DNA from: Meandrina meandrites
Lineage: Eukaryota; Cnidaria; Anthozoa; Scleractinia; Meandrinidae
Length of the DNA stretch: 64,000 bases
Assembly: GCA_963693305.1 (NCBI GenBank)
Contig: OY855905.1
Coordinates: forward strand, 16,246,237 to 16,310,236
Direction: 5' to 3'
Shown here: in pieces, positions 44,930-57,730 of the stretch
How the letters are laid out: each line of letters begins with the position of its first letter
Position numbering within the stretch: position 1 is the stretch's first letter
The notes under the pieces: generated by a model
Databases searched by the model: none
The model's input: only the letters and a program-made list of their open reading frames with translations
Told to the model about the DNA's origin: nothing
Position numbers and translations under genes: made by a program

Positions 44930-46420
44930 CTGAGCTCGGGGACCGCTTGTACGTCGATTTGGGCCGTGAGCACCCAATTTCATGAAAATTGCGATTCGGC
45001 CGTAAAAATTGATTTTCTCATGATCTGAGCTCGGGGACTGCCTGTGCGTGGATTTGGGCCGTGAGCACCCAAAGTCATGAAAATTGCGATTCGGCCGTAA
45101 AAATTGATTTTCTCATGATCTGAGCTCGAAGACCGGTTTTGCGTCGATTTGGGCCGTGACAACCCAATTTCATGAAAATTACGATTTGGCCGTAAAAATT
45201 GATTTTCTCATGATCTGAGCTCGGGGACCGCCTGTGCGTTGATTTGGGCCGTGAGCACACAAAGTCATGAAAATTGCGATTTGGCCGTAAAAATTTATTT
45301 TCTCATGATCTGAGCTCGGGGACCGCTTGTGCGTCGATTTGGGCCGTGAGCACCCAATTTCATGAAAATTGCGATTCGGCCGTAAAAATTGATTTTGTCA
45401 TGATCTGAGCTCGGGGACCGCCTGTGCGTTGATTTGGGCCGTGAGCACCAAATGTCATGAAAATTGCGATTCGGCCGTAAAAATTGATTTTCTCATGATC
45501 TGAGCTCGGGAACCGCTTGTACGTCGATTTGGGCCGTGAGCACCCAATTTCATGAAAATTGCGATTCGACCGTAAAAATTGATTTTCTCATGATCTGAGC
45601 TCGGGGACCGCCTGTGCGTGGATTTGGGCCGTGAGCACCCAAAGTCATGAAAATTGCGATTCGGCCGTAAAAATTGATTTTCTCATGATCTGAGCTCGAA
45701 GACCGGTTTTGCGTCGATTTGGGCCGTGACAACCCAATTTCATGAAAATTACGATTTGGCCGTAAAAATTGATTTTCTCATGTTCTGAGCTCGGGGACCG
45801 CCTGTGCGTTGATTTGGGCCGTGAGCACACAAAGTCATGAAAATTGCGATTTGGCCGTAAAAATTTATTTTCTCATGATCTGAGCTCGGGGACCGCTTGT
45901 GCGTCGATTTGGGCCGTGAGCACACAATTTCATGAAAATTGCGATTCGGCCGTAAAAATTGATTTTCTCATGATCTGAGCTCGGGGACCGCCTGTGCGTT
46001 GATTTGGGCCGTGAGCACCAAATGTCATGAAAATTGCGATTCGGCCGTAAAAATTGATTTTCTCATGATCTGAGCTCGGGAACCGCTTGTACGTCGATTT
46101 GGGCCGTGAGCACCCAATTTCATGAAAATTGCGATTCGACCGTAAAAATTGATTTTCTCATGATCTGAGCTCGGGGACCGCCTGTGCGTGGATTTGGGCC
46201 GTGAGCACCCAAAGTCATGAAAATTGCGATTCGGCCGTAAAAATTGATTTTCTCATGATCTGAGCTCGAAGACCGGTTTTGCGTCGATTTGGGCCGTGAC
46301 AACCCAATTTCATGAAAATTACGATTTGGCCGTAAAAATTGATTTTCTCATGTTCTGAGCTCGGGGACCGCCTGTGCGTTGATTTGGGCCGTGAGCACAC
46401 AAAGTCATGAAAATTGCGAA
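44930..46420. repeat. 570-bp (6-monomer) higher-order repeat
   Basis: Blocks starting near 44980, 45550 and 46120 repeat with a 570-bp period. Shared private variants are GAAGACCGGTTTTGCG, GTGACAACCC, ATTACGATTTGG and GTGCGTGGATTTGGG. The set recurs at 49731-51170 in the large duplication. Confidence 0.8.
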
Positions 46421-46429
46421 TAGGCTTAA

Positions 46430-47560
46430 AAATTGATTTTCTCATGATCTGAGCTCGGGGACCGCTTGTGCGTCGATTTGGGTCGTGAGACCTCAATTTC
46501 ATGAAAATTGCAATTCGGCCGTAAAAATTGATTTTCTCATGATCTGAGCTCGGGGACCGGTTGTGCGTAGATTTGGGCCGTGAGCACGCAATTTCCTGAA
46601 AATTGCGATTCGGCCGTAAAAATTGATTTTCTCATGATCTGAGCTCGAAGACCGGTTTTGCGTCGATTTGGGCCGTGACAACCCAATTTCATGAAAATTA
46701 CGATTTGGCCGTAAAAATTGATTTTCTCATGTTCTGAGCTCGGGGACCGCCTGTGCGTTGATTTGGGCCGTGAGCACACAAAGTCATGAAAATTGCGATT
46801 TGGCCGTAAAAATTTATTTTCTCATGATCTGAGCTCGGGGACCGCTTGTGCGTCGATTTGGGCCGTGAGCACACAATTTCATGAAAATTGCGATTCGGCC
46901 GTAAAAATTGATTTTCTCATGATCTGAGCTCGGGGACCGGTTGTGCGTAGATTTGGGCCGTGAGCACGCAATTTCCTGAAAATTGCGATTCGGCCGTAAA
47001 AATTGATTTTCTCATGATCTGAGCTCGGGGACCGCCTGTGCGTTGATTTGGCCCGTGAGCACCCAATATCATGAAAATTGCGAATCGGCGGTAAAAATTG
47101 ATTTTCTCATGATCTGAGCTCGGGGACCGCTTGTGCGTCGATTTGGGTCGTGAGACCTCAATTTCATGAAAATTGCAATTCGGCCGTAAAAATTGATTTT
47201 CTCATGATCTGAGCTCGGGGACCGGTTGTGCGTAGATTTGGGCCGTGAGCACGCAATTTCCTGAAAATTGCGATTCGGCCGTAAAAATTGATTTTCTCAT
47301 GATCTGAGCTCGAAGACCGGTTTTGCGTCGATTTGGGCCGTGACAACCCAATTTCATGAAAATTACGATTTGGCCGTAAAAATTGATTTTCTCATGTTCT
47401 GAGCTCGGGGACCGCCTGTGCGTTGATTTGGGCCGTGAGCACACAAAGTCATGAAAATTGCGATTTGGCCGTAAAAATTTATTTTCTCATGATCTGAGCT
47501 CGGGGACCGCTTGTGCGTCGATTTGGGCCGTGAGCACACAATTTCATGAAAATTGCGATT
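46430..47560. repeat. 665-bp (7-monomer) higher-order repeat
   Basis: Blocks around 46499 and 47164 repeat at a 665-bp period, marked by GTGAGACCTCAATTTC, GACCGGTTGTGCGTAGATTT and GAGCACGCAATTTCC. They recur at 51250 and 51915. Confidence 0.8.
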
Positions 47561-50500
47561 CGGCCGTAAAAATATATTTTCTCATGATCTGAGCTCAGGG
47601 ACCGCGTGTGCGTTGATTTGGGCCGGAGCACCCAATGTCATGAAAATTTCGATTCGGCCGTAAAAATTGATTTTCTCATGATCTGAGCTCGGGGACCGCT
47701 TGTGCGTCGATTTGGGCCGTGAGAACACAATTTCATGAAAATTGCGATTCGGCCGTAAAAATTGATTTTCTCATGATCTGAGCTCGGGGACCGCTTGTGC
47801 GTCGATTTGGGCCGTGAGCACCCAATTTCATGAAAATTGCGATTCGGCCATAAAAATTGATTTTCTCATGATCTGAGCTCGTGGACCGCCTGTGCGTTGA
47901 TTTGGGCCGTGAGCACCCAATTTCATGAAAATTGCGATTCGGCCGTAAAAATTGATTTTCTCATGATCTGAGCTCGGGGACCGCCTGTGCTTTGATTTGG
48001 GCCGTGAGAATTCAATGTCATGAAAATTGCGATTCGGCCGTAAAAATTGATTTTCTCATGATCTGAGCTCGGGGAGCGCTTGTGCGTCGATTTGGGCCGT
48101 GAGCACCCAATTTCATGAAAATTGCGATTCAGCCGTAAAAATTGATTTTCTCATGATCTTAGCTTGGGGAGTCGCTTGTGCGACGATTTGGGCCGTGAGC
48201 ACCCAATTTCCTTAAAATTGCGATTCGGCCGTAAAAATTCATTTTCTCATGATCTGAGCTCGGGGCCCGCTTGTGCGACGATTTCGGCCGTGAGCACCAA
48301 GTTTCATGAAAATTGCGATTCGGCCGTAAAAATCGATTTTCTCATGATCTTAGCTTGGGGACCCGCTTGTGCGACAATTTGGGCCGTGAGCGCCCAATTT
48401 CCTGAAAATTGCGATTCGGCCGTAAAAATTGATTTTTTTGTGATCTGAGCTCGGGGACTGCTTGTGCGTTGATGTGGGCCGTGAGCACCCATTTTCATCA
48501 AAATTTCGATTCGGCCGTAAAAATTGATTTTCTCATGATCTGAGCTCGGGGACCAGCTTGTGCGACGATTTCGGCCGTGAGCACCCAATTTCATGAAAAC
48601 TGCGATTCGGCCGTAAAAATTGATGTTCTCATGATCTGAGCTCGGGGACTGCCTGTGTGTTGATTTGGACCGTGAGCACCCAATGTCATGAAAATTGCGA
48701 TTCGGCCGTAAAAATTGATTTTCTCATGATCTGAGCTCGGGGACCGCCTGTGCGTTGATTTGGGCCGTGAGTACCCAATTTCATGAAAATTGCGATTCGT
48801 CAGTAAAAATTGATTTTCTCATGATCTGTGATGGGGGACCGCCTGTGCGTTGATTTGGGCCGTGAGCACCCAATGTTATGAAAATTGCCATTCGGCCGTA
48901 AAAATTGATTTTCTCATGATCTGAGCTCGGGGACCGCCTGTGCGTTGATTTGGGCCGTGAGCACCCAATTTCATGAAAATTGCGATTCGGCCGTAAAAAT
49001 TGATTTTCTCATGATCTGAGCTCGGGGACCGCCTGTGCGTTGATTTGGGCCGTGAGCAACGAATGTCATTAAAATTGCGATTCGGCCGTAAAAATTGATT
49101 TTGTCATGATCTGAGCTCGGGGACCGCTTTTGCGTCGATTTGGGCCGTGACCACCCAGTGTCATGAAAATTGCGATTCGGCCGTAAAAATTGATTTTCTC
49201 GTGATCTGAGCTCGTGGACCGCTTTTGCGTTGATGTGGGCCGTGAGCACCCATTTTCATCAAAATTTCGATTCGGCCGTAAAAATTGATTTTCTCATGAT
49301 CTGAGCTCGGGGACCGCTTGTACGTCGATTTGGGCAGTGAGCACCCAATTTCATGAAAATTGCGATTCGGCCGTAAAAATTGATTTTCTCATGATCTGAG
49401 CTCGGGGACCGCCTGTGCGTGGATTTGGGCCTTGACCACCCAAAGTCATGAAAATTGCGATTCGGCCCTAAAAATTGATTTTCTCATGATCTGAGCTCGG
49501 GGACCGCTTGTACGTCGATTTGGGCAGTGAGCACCCAATTTCATGAAAATTGCGATTCGGCCGTAAAAATTGATTTTCTCATGATCTGAGCTCGGGGACC
49601 GCCTGTGCGTGGATTTGGGCCTTGACCACCCAAAGTCATGAAAATTGCGATTCGGCCCTAAAAATTGATTTTCTCATGATCTGAGCTCGGGGACCGCTTG
49701 TACGTCGATTTGGGCCGTGAGCACCCAATTTCATGAAAATTGCGATTCGGCCGTAAAAATTGATTTTCTCATGATCTGAGCTCGGGGACTGCCTGTGCGT
49801 GGATTTGGGCCGTGAGCACCCAAAGTCATGAAAATTGCGATTCGGCCGTAAAAATTGATTTTCTCATGATCTGAGCTCGAAGACCGGTTTTGCGTCGATT
49901 TGGGCCGTGACAACCCAATTTCATGAAAATTACGATTTGGCCGTAAAAATTGATTTTCTCATGATCTGAGCTCGGGGACCGCCTGTGCGTTGATTTGGGC
50001 CGTGAGCACACAAAGTCATGAAAATTGCGATTTGGCCGTAAAAATTTATTTTCTCATGATCTGAGCTCGGGGACCGCTTGTGCGTCGATTTGGGCCGTGA
50101 GCACCCAATTTCATGAAAATTGCGATTCGGCCGTAAAAATTGATTTTGTCATGATCTGAGCTCGGGGACCGCCTGTGCGTTGATTTGGGCCGTGAGCACC
50201 AAATGTCATGAAAATTGCGATTCGGCCGTAAAAATTGATTTTCTCATGATCTGAGCTCGGGAACCGCTTGTACGTCGATTTGGGCCGTGAGCACCCAATT
50301 TCATGAAAATTGCGATTCGACCGTAAAAATTGATTTTCTCATGATCTGAGCTCGGGGACCGCCTGTGCGTGGATTTGGGCCGTGAGCACCCAAAGTCATG
50401 AAAATTGCGATTCGGCCGTAAAAATTGATTTTCTCATGATCTGAGCTCGAAGACCGGTTTTGCGTCGATTTGGGCCGTGACAACCCAATTTCATGAAAAT

Positions 50501-53500
50501 TACGATTTGGCCGTAAAAATTGATTTTCTCATGTTCTGAGCTCGGGGACCGCCTGTGCGTTGATTTGGGCCGTGAGCACACAAAGTCATGAAAATTGCGA
50601 TTTGGCCGTAAAAATTTATTTTCTCATGATCTGAGCTCGGGGACCGCTTGTGCGTCGATTTGGGCCGTGAGCACACAATTTCATGAAAATTGCGATTCGG
50701 CCGTAAAAATTGATTTTCTCATGATCTGAGCTCGGGGACCGCCTGTGCGTTGATTTGGGCCGTGAGCACCAAATGTCATGAAAATTGCGATTCGGCCGTA
50801 AAAATTGATTTTCTCATGATCTGAGCTCGGGAACCGCTTGTACGTCGATTTGGGCCGTGAGCACCCAATTTCATGAAAATTGCGATTCGACCGTAAAAAT
50901 TGATTTTCTCATGATCTGAGCTCGGGGACCGCCTGTGCGTGGATTTGGGCCGTGAGCACCCAAAGTCATGAAAATTGCGATTCGGCCGTAAAAATTGATT
51001 TTCTCATGATCTGAGCTCGAAGACCGGTTTTGCGTCGATTTGGGCCGTGACAACCCAATTTCATGAAAATTACGATTTGGCCGTAAAAATTGATTTTCTC
51101 ATGTTCTGAGCTCGGGGACCGCCTGTGCGTTGATTTGGGCCGTGAGCACACAAAGTCATGAAAATTGCGAATCGGCTTAAAAATTGATTTTCTCATGATC
51201 TGAGCTCGGGGACCGCTTGTGCGTCGATTTGGGTCGTGAGACCTCAATTTCATGAAAATTGCAATTCGGCCGTAAAAATTGATTTTCTCATGATCTGAGC
51301 TCGGGGACCGGTTGTGCGTAGATTTGGGCCGTGAGCACGCAATTTCCTGAAAATTGCGATTCGGCCGTAAAAATTGATTTTCTCATGATCTGAGCTCGAA
51401 GACCGGTTTTGCGTCGATTTGGGCCGTGACAACCCAATTTCATGAAAATTACGATTTGGCCGTAAAAATTGATTTTCTCATGTTCTGAGCTCGGGGACCG
51501 CCTGTGCGTTGATTTGGGCCGTGAGCACACAAAGTCATGAAAATTGCGATTTGGCCGTAAAAATTTATTTTCTCATGATCTGAGCTCGGGGACCGCTTGT
51601 GCGTCGATTTGGGCCGTGAGCACACAATTTCATGAAAATTGCGATTCGGCCGTAAAAATTGATTTTCTCATGATCTGAGCTCGGGGACCGGTTGTGCGTA
51701 GATTTGGGCCGTGAGCACGCAATTTCCTGAAAATTGCGATTCGGCCGTAAAAATTGATTTTCTCATGATCTGAGCTCGGGGACCGCCTGTGCGTTGATTT
51801 GGCCCGTGAGCACCCAATATCATGAAAATTGCGAATCGGCGGTAAAAATTGATTTTCTCATGATCTGAGCTCGGGGACCGCTTGTGCGTCGATTTGGGTC
51901 GTGAGACCTCAATTTCATGAAAATTGCAATTCGGCCGTAAAAATTGATTTTCTCATGATCTGAGCTCGGGGACCGGTTGTGCGTAGATTTGGGCCGTGAG
52001 CACGCAATTTCCTGAAAATTGCGATTCGGCCGTAAAAATTGATTTTCTCATGATCTGAGCTCGAAGACCGGTTTTGCGTCGATTTGGGCCGTGACAACCC
52101 AATTTCATGAAAATTACGATTTGGCCGTAAAAATTGATTTTCTCATGTTCTGAGCTCGGGGACCGCCTGTGCGTTGATTTGGGCCGTGAGCACACAAAGT
52201 CATGAAAATTGCGATTTGGCCGTAAAAATTTATTTTCTCATGATCTGAGCTCGGGGACCGCTTGTGCGTCGATTTGGGCCGTGAGCACACAATTTCATGA
52301 AAATTGCGATTCGGCCGTAAAAATATATTTTCTCATGATCTGAGCTCAGGGACCGCGTGTGCGTTGATTTGGGCCGGAGCACCCAATGTCATGAAAATTT
52401 CGATTCGGCCGTAAAAATTGATTTTCTCATGATCTGAGCTCGGGGACCGCTTGTGCGTCGATTTGGGCCGTGAGAACACAATTTCATGAAAATTGCGATT
52501 CGGCCGTAAAAATTGATTTTCTCATGATCTGAGCTCGGGGACCGCTTGTGCGTCGATTTGGGCCGTGAGCACCCAATTTCATGAAAATTGCGATTCGGCC
52601 ATAAAAATTGATTTTCTCATGATCTGAGCTCGTGGACCGCCTGTGCGTTGATTTGGGCCGTGAGCACCCAATTTCATGAAAATTGCGATTCGGCCGTAAA
52701 AATTGATTTTCTCATGATCTGAGCTCGGGGACCGCCTGTGCTTTGATTTGGGCCGTGAGAATTCAATGTCATGAAAATTGCGATTCGGCCGTAAAAATTG
52801 ATTTTCTCATGATCTGAGCTCGGGGAGCGCTTGTGCGTCGATTTGGGCCGTGAGCACCCAATTTCATGAAAATTGCGATTCAGCCGTAAAAATTGATTTT
52901 CTCATGATCTTAGCTTGGGGAGTCGCTTGTGCGACGATTTGGGCCGTGAGCACCCAATTTCCTTAAAATTGCGATTCGGCCGTAAAAATTCATTTTCTCA
53001 TGATCTGAGCTCGGGGCCCGCTTGTGCGACGATTTCGGCCGTGAGCACCAAGTTTCATGAAAATTGCGATTCGGCCGTAAAAATCGATTTTCTCATGATC
53101 TTAGCTTGGGGACCCGCTTGTGCGACAATTTGGGCCGTGAGCGCCCAATTTCCTGAAAATTGCGATTCGGCCGTAAAAATTGATTTTTTTGTGATCTGAG
53201 CTCGGGGACTGCTTGTGCGTTGATGTGGGCCGTGAGCACCCATTTTCATCAAAATTTCGATTCGGCCGTAAAAATTGATTTTCTCATGATCTGAGCTCGG
53301 GGACCAGCTTGTGCGACGATTTCGGCCGTGAGCACCCAATTTCATGAAAACTGCGATTCGGCCGTAAAAATTGATGTTCTCATGATCTGAGCTCGGGGAC
53401 TGCCTGTGTGTTGATTTGGACCGTGAGCACCCAATGTCATGAAAATTGCGATTCGGCCGTAAAAATTGATTTTCTCATGATCTGTGATGGGGGACCGCCT

Positions 53501-55280
53501 GTGCGTTGATTTGGGCCGTGAGCACCCAATGTTATGAAAATTGCCATTCGGCCGTAAAAATTGATTTTCTCATGATCTGAGCTCGGGGACCGCCTGTGCG
53601 TTGATTTGGGCCGTGAGCACCCAATTTCATGAAAATTGCGATTCGGCCGTAAAAATTGATTTTCTCATGATCTGAGCTCGGGGACCGCCTGTGCGTTGAT
53701 TTGGGCCGTGAGCAACGAATGTCATTAAAATTGCGATTCGGCCGTAAAAATTGATTTTGTCATGATCTGAGCTCGGGGACCGCTTTTGCGTCGATTTGGG
53801 CCGTGACCACCCAGTGTCATGAAAATTGCGATTCGGCCGTAAAAATTGATTTTCTCATGATCTGAGCTCGTGGACCGCTTTTGCGTTGATGTGGGCCGTG
53901 AGCACCCATTTTCTTCAAAATTTCGATTCGGCCGTAAAAATTGATTTTCTCATGATCTGAGCTCGGGGACCAGCTTGTGCGACGATTTCGGCCCTGAGCA
54001 CCCAATTTCATGTTAATTGCGATTCGGCCGTAAAAATTGATGTTCTCATGATCTGCGCTCGGGGACTGCCTGTGTGTTGATTTGGGCCGGAGCACCCAAT
54101 GTCATGAAAATTGCGATTCGGCCGTAAAAATTGATTTTCTCATGATCTGAGCTCGGAGACCGCTTGTGCGTCGATTTGGGCCGTAAGCACCCAATTTCAT
54201 GAAAATTGCGACTCGGCCGTAAAAATTGATTTTCTCATGATCTGAGCTTGGGGACCGCTTGTGCGTCGATTTGGGCCGTGAGCACCCAATTTCATGAAAA
54301 TTGCGTTTCGGCCGTAAAAATTGATTTTCTTATGATCTGAGCTCGGAGACCGCTTTTGCGTTGATCTGGGCCGTGAGCACCCAATTTCATGAAAATTGCA
54401 ATTCGGCCGTAAAAATTGATTTTCTCATGATCTGAGCTCGGAGACCGCTTTTGCGTTGATCTGGGCCGTGAGCACCCAATTTCATGAAAATTGCGATTCG
54501 GCCATAAAAATTTATTTTCTTATGATCTGAGCTCGGGGACCGCTTGTGCGTTGATTTGGGCCGTGAGCACCCAATTTCATGAAAATTGCGTTTCGGCCGT
54601 AAAAATTGATTTTCTTATGATCTGAGCTCGGAGACCGCTTTTGCGTTGATCTGGGCCGTGAGCACCAAATTTCATGAAAATTGCAATTCGGCCGTAAAAA
54701 TTGATTTTCTCATGATCTGAGCTCGGAGACCGCTTTTGCGTTGATCTGGGCCGTGAGCACCCAATGTCATGAAAATTGCGATTCGGCCGTAAAAATTGAT
54801 TTTCTCATGATCTGAGCTCGGGGACCGCCTTTGCGTTGATTTGGGCCGTGAGTACCCAATTTCATGAAAATTTCGATTCGGCCGTAAAAATTGATTTTTT
54901 CATGATCTGAGCCCGGGGACCGCTTTTGCGTCGATTTGGGCCGTGAGCACCCAATTTCATGAAAGTTGTGATTCGGCCGTTAAAATTGATTTTCTCATGA
55001 TCTGAGCTCGGGCACCGCTTTTGCGTCGATTTGGGCAGTGAGCACCCAATGTCATGAAAATTGCGATTCGGCCGTAAAAACTGATTTTCTCATGATCTGA
55101 GCTCGGGGACCCGCTTGTGGGACGATTTTGGCCGTGAGCACCCAATTTCCTGAAAATTGCGATTCGGCCGTGAAAATTGATTTTCTCATGATCTGAGCTC
55201 GGGGACCGCTTGTGCTTCGATTTGGGCCGTCAGGACCCAATTTCCTGAAAATTGCGATTCGGCAGTAAAAATTCATTTTC

Positions 55281-56880
55281 TCATGAGATTAGCTTGGGGA
55301 CCCGCTTGTGCGACGATTTGGGCCGTGAGCACCCAATTTCATAAAAAATTGCGATTCGGCCGTAAAAATTGATTTTCTTATGATCTGAGCTTGGGGACCC
55401 GCTTGTGCGACGATTTCGGCCGTGAGCACCTAGTTTCATGAAAATTGCGATTCGGCCGTAAAAATTGATTTTCTCGTGATCTGAGCTCGGGGACCCGCTT
55501 GTGCGACGATTTCGGCCGTGAGCACCCAGTTTCATGAAAATTGCGATTCGGCCGTAAAAATTGATTTTCTCATGATCTTAGCTTGGGGAGTCGCTTGTGC
55601 GACGATTTGGGCCGTGAGCACCCAATTTCCTGAAAATTGCGATTCGGCCGTAAAAATTCATTTTCTCATGAGATTAGCTTGGGGACCCGCTTGTGCGACG
55701 ATTTGGGCCGTGAGCACCCAATTTCATAAAAAATTGCGATTCGGCCGTAAAAATTGATTTTCTTATGATCTGAGCTTGGGGACCCGCTTGTGCGACGATT
55801 TCGGCCGTGAGCACCTAGTTTCATGAAAATTGCGATTCGGCCGTAAAAATTGATTTTCTCGTGATCTGAGCTCGGGGACCCGCTTGTGCGACGATTTCGG
55901 CCGTGAGCACCCAGTTTCATGAAAATTGCGATTCGGCCGTAAAAATTGATTTTCTCATGATCTTAGCTTGGGGAGTCGCTTGTGCGACGATTTGGGCCGT
56001 GAGCACCCAATTTCCTGAAAATTGCGATTCGGCCGTAAAAATTCATTTTCTCATGATCTTAGCTTGGGGACCCGCTTGTGCGACGATTTGGGCCGTGAGC
56101 ACCCAATTTCATAAAAAATTGCGATTCGGCCGTAAAAATTGATTTTCTTATGATCTGAGCTTGGGGACCCGCTTGTGCGACGATTTCGGCCGTGAGCACC
56201 CAGTTTCATGAAAAATGCGATTCGGCCGTAAAAATTGATTTTCTCATGATCTTAGCTTGGGGAGTCGCTTGTGCGACGATTTGGGCCGTGAGCACCCAAT
56301 TTCCTGAAAATTGCGATTCGGCCGGAAAAATTCATTTTCTCATGATCTTAGCTTGGGGACCCGCTTGTGCGACGATTTGGGCCGTGAGCACCCAATTTCA
56401 TAAAAAATTGCGATTCGGCCGTAAAAATTGATTTTCTTATGATCTGAGCTTGGGAACCCGCTTTTGCGACGATTTCGGCCGTGAGCACCTAGTTTCATGA
56501 AAATTGCGATTCGGCGGTAAAAATTGATTTTCTCGTGATCTGAGCTCGGGGACCCGCTTGTGCGACGATTTCGGCCGTGAGCACCCAGTTTCATGAAAAT
56601 TGCGATTCGGCCGTAAAAATTGATTTTCTCATGATCTTAGCTTGGGGAGTCGCTTGTGCGACGATTTGGGCCGTGAGCACCCAATTTCCTGAAAATTGCG
56701 ATTCGGCCGTAAAAATTCATTTTCTCATGATCTTAGCTTGGGGACCCGCTTGTGCGACGATTTGGGCCGTGAGCACCCAATTTCATAAAAAATTGCGATT
56801 CGGCCGTAAAAATTGATTTTCTTATGATGTGAGCTTGGGGACCCGCTTGTGCGACGATTTCGGCCGTGAGCACCCAGTTT
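55281..56880. repeat. About 385-bp (4-monomer) higher-order repeat
   Basis: Blocks begin near 55518, 55903, 56192 and 56577, giving steps of 385, 289 and 385 bp. Marks are GGGGAGTCGCTTGTGCGACG, CATAAAAAATTGCG and GACCCGCTTGTGCGACG. The extra bases make some monomers 96-97 bp. Confidence 0.8.
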
Positions 56881-57730
56881 CATGAAAATTGCGATTCGGC
56901 CGTAAAAATTGATTTTCTCGTGATCTGAGCTCGGGGACCGCTCTTGCGTTGATGTGGGCCGTGAGCACCCATTTTCATCAAAATTTCGATTCGGCGGTAA
57001 AAATTGATTTTCTCATGATCTGAGCTCGGGGACCACCTTGTGCGACGATTTCGGCCGTTAGCACCCAATTTCATGAAAATTGTGATTCGGCCGTAAAAAT
57101 TGATTTTCTCATGATCTGAGCTTGGGGACCCGCTTGTGCGACGATTTCGGCCGTGAGCACCCAGTTTCATGAAAATTGCGATTCGGCCGTAAAAATTGAT
57201 TTTCTCGTGATCTGAGCTCGTGGACCGCTTGTGCGTTGATGTGGGCCGTGAGCACCCATTTTCATCAAAATTTCGATTCGGCGGTAAAAATTGATTTTCT
57301 CATGATCTGAGCTCGGGGACCAGCTTGTGCGACGATTTCGGCCGTGAGCACCCAATTTCATGAAAATATCGATTCGGCCGTAAAAATTGATTTTCTCATG
57401 ATCTGAGCTTGGGGACCCGCTTGTGCGACGATTTCGGCCGTGAGCACCCAGTTTCATGAAAATTGCGATTCGGCCGTAAAAATTGATTTTCTCGTGATCT
57501 GAGCTCGGGGACCGCTTGAGCGTTGATGTGGGCCGTGAGCACCCATTTTCATCAAAATTTCGGTTCGGCGGTAAAATATGATTTTCTCATGATCTGAGCT
57601 CGGGGACCAGCTCGTGCGACGATTTCGGCCGTGACCACCAAATTTCATGAAAATTGCCGTAAAAATTGATTTTCTCATAATCTGAGCTAGGGGACCGCTT
57701 GTGCGTCGATTTGGGCCGTGAGCACCCAAT
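56880..57730. repeat. 287-bp (3-monomer) higher-order repeat
   Basis: Three blocks start at about 56880, 57167 and 57454 with a 287-bp period, marked by GTTGATGTGGGCC, CATTTTCATCAAAATTTCG and ATTCGGCGGTAAAA. A monomer near 57650 has lost about 8 bp. Confidence 0.8.

Larger units (their letters stand above)
44737..53935. repeat. 4.75-kb tandem higher-order duplication
   Basis: 44737-49270 is repeated almost identically from 49488 with an offset of 4,751 bp (50 monomers plus one base). After about 53470 the second copy lacks one monomer and the offset drops to about 4,656 bp until 53935. Only rare differences were seen, for example GCGAATAGG (46417) against GCGAATCGG (51168), and TTTTCATC (49252) against TTTTCTTC. 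Confidence 0.85.
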
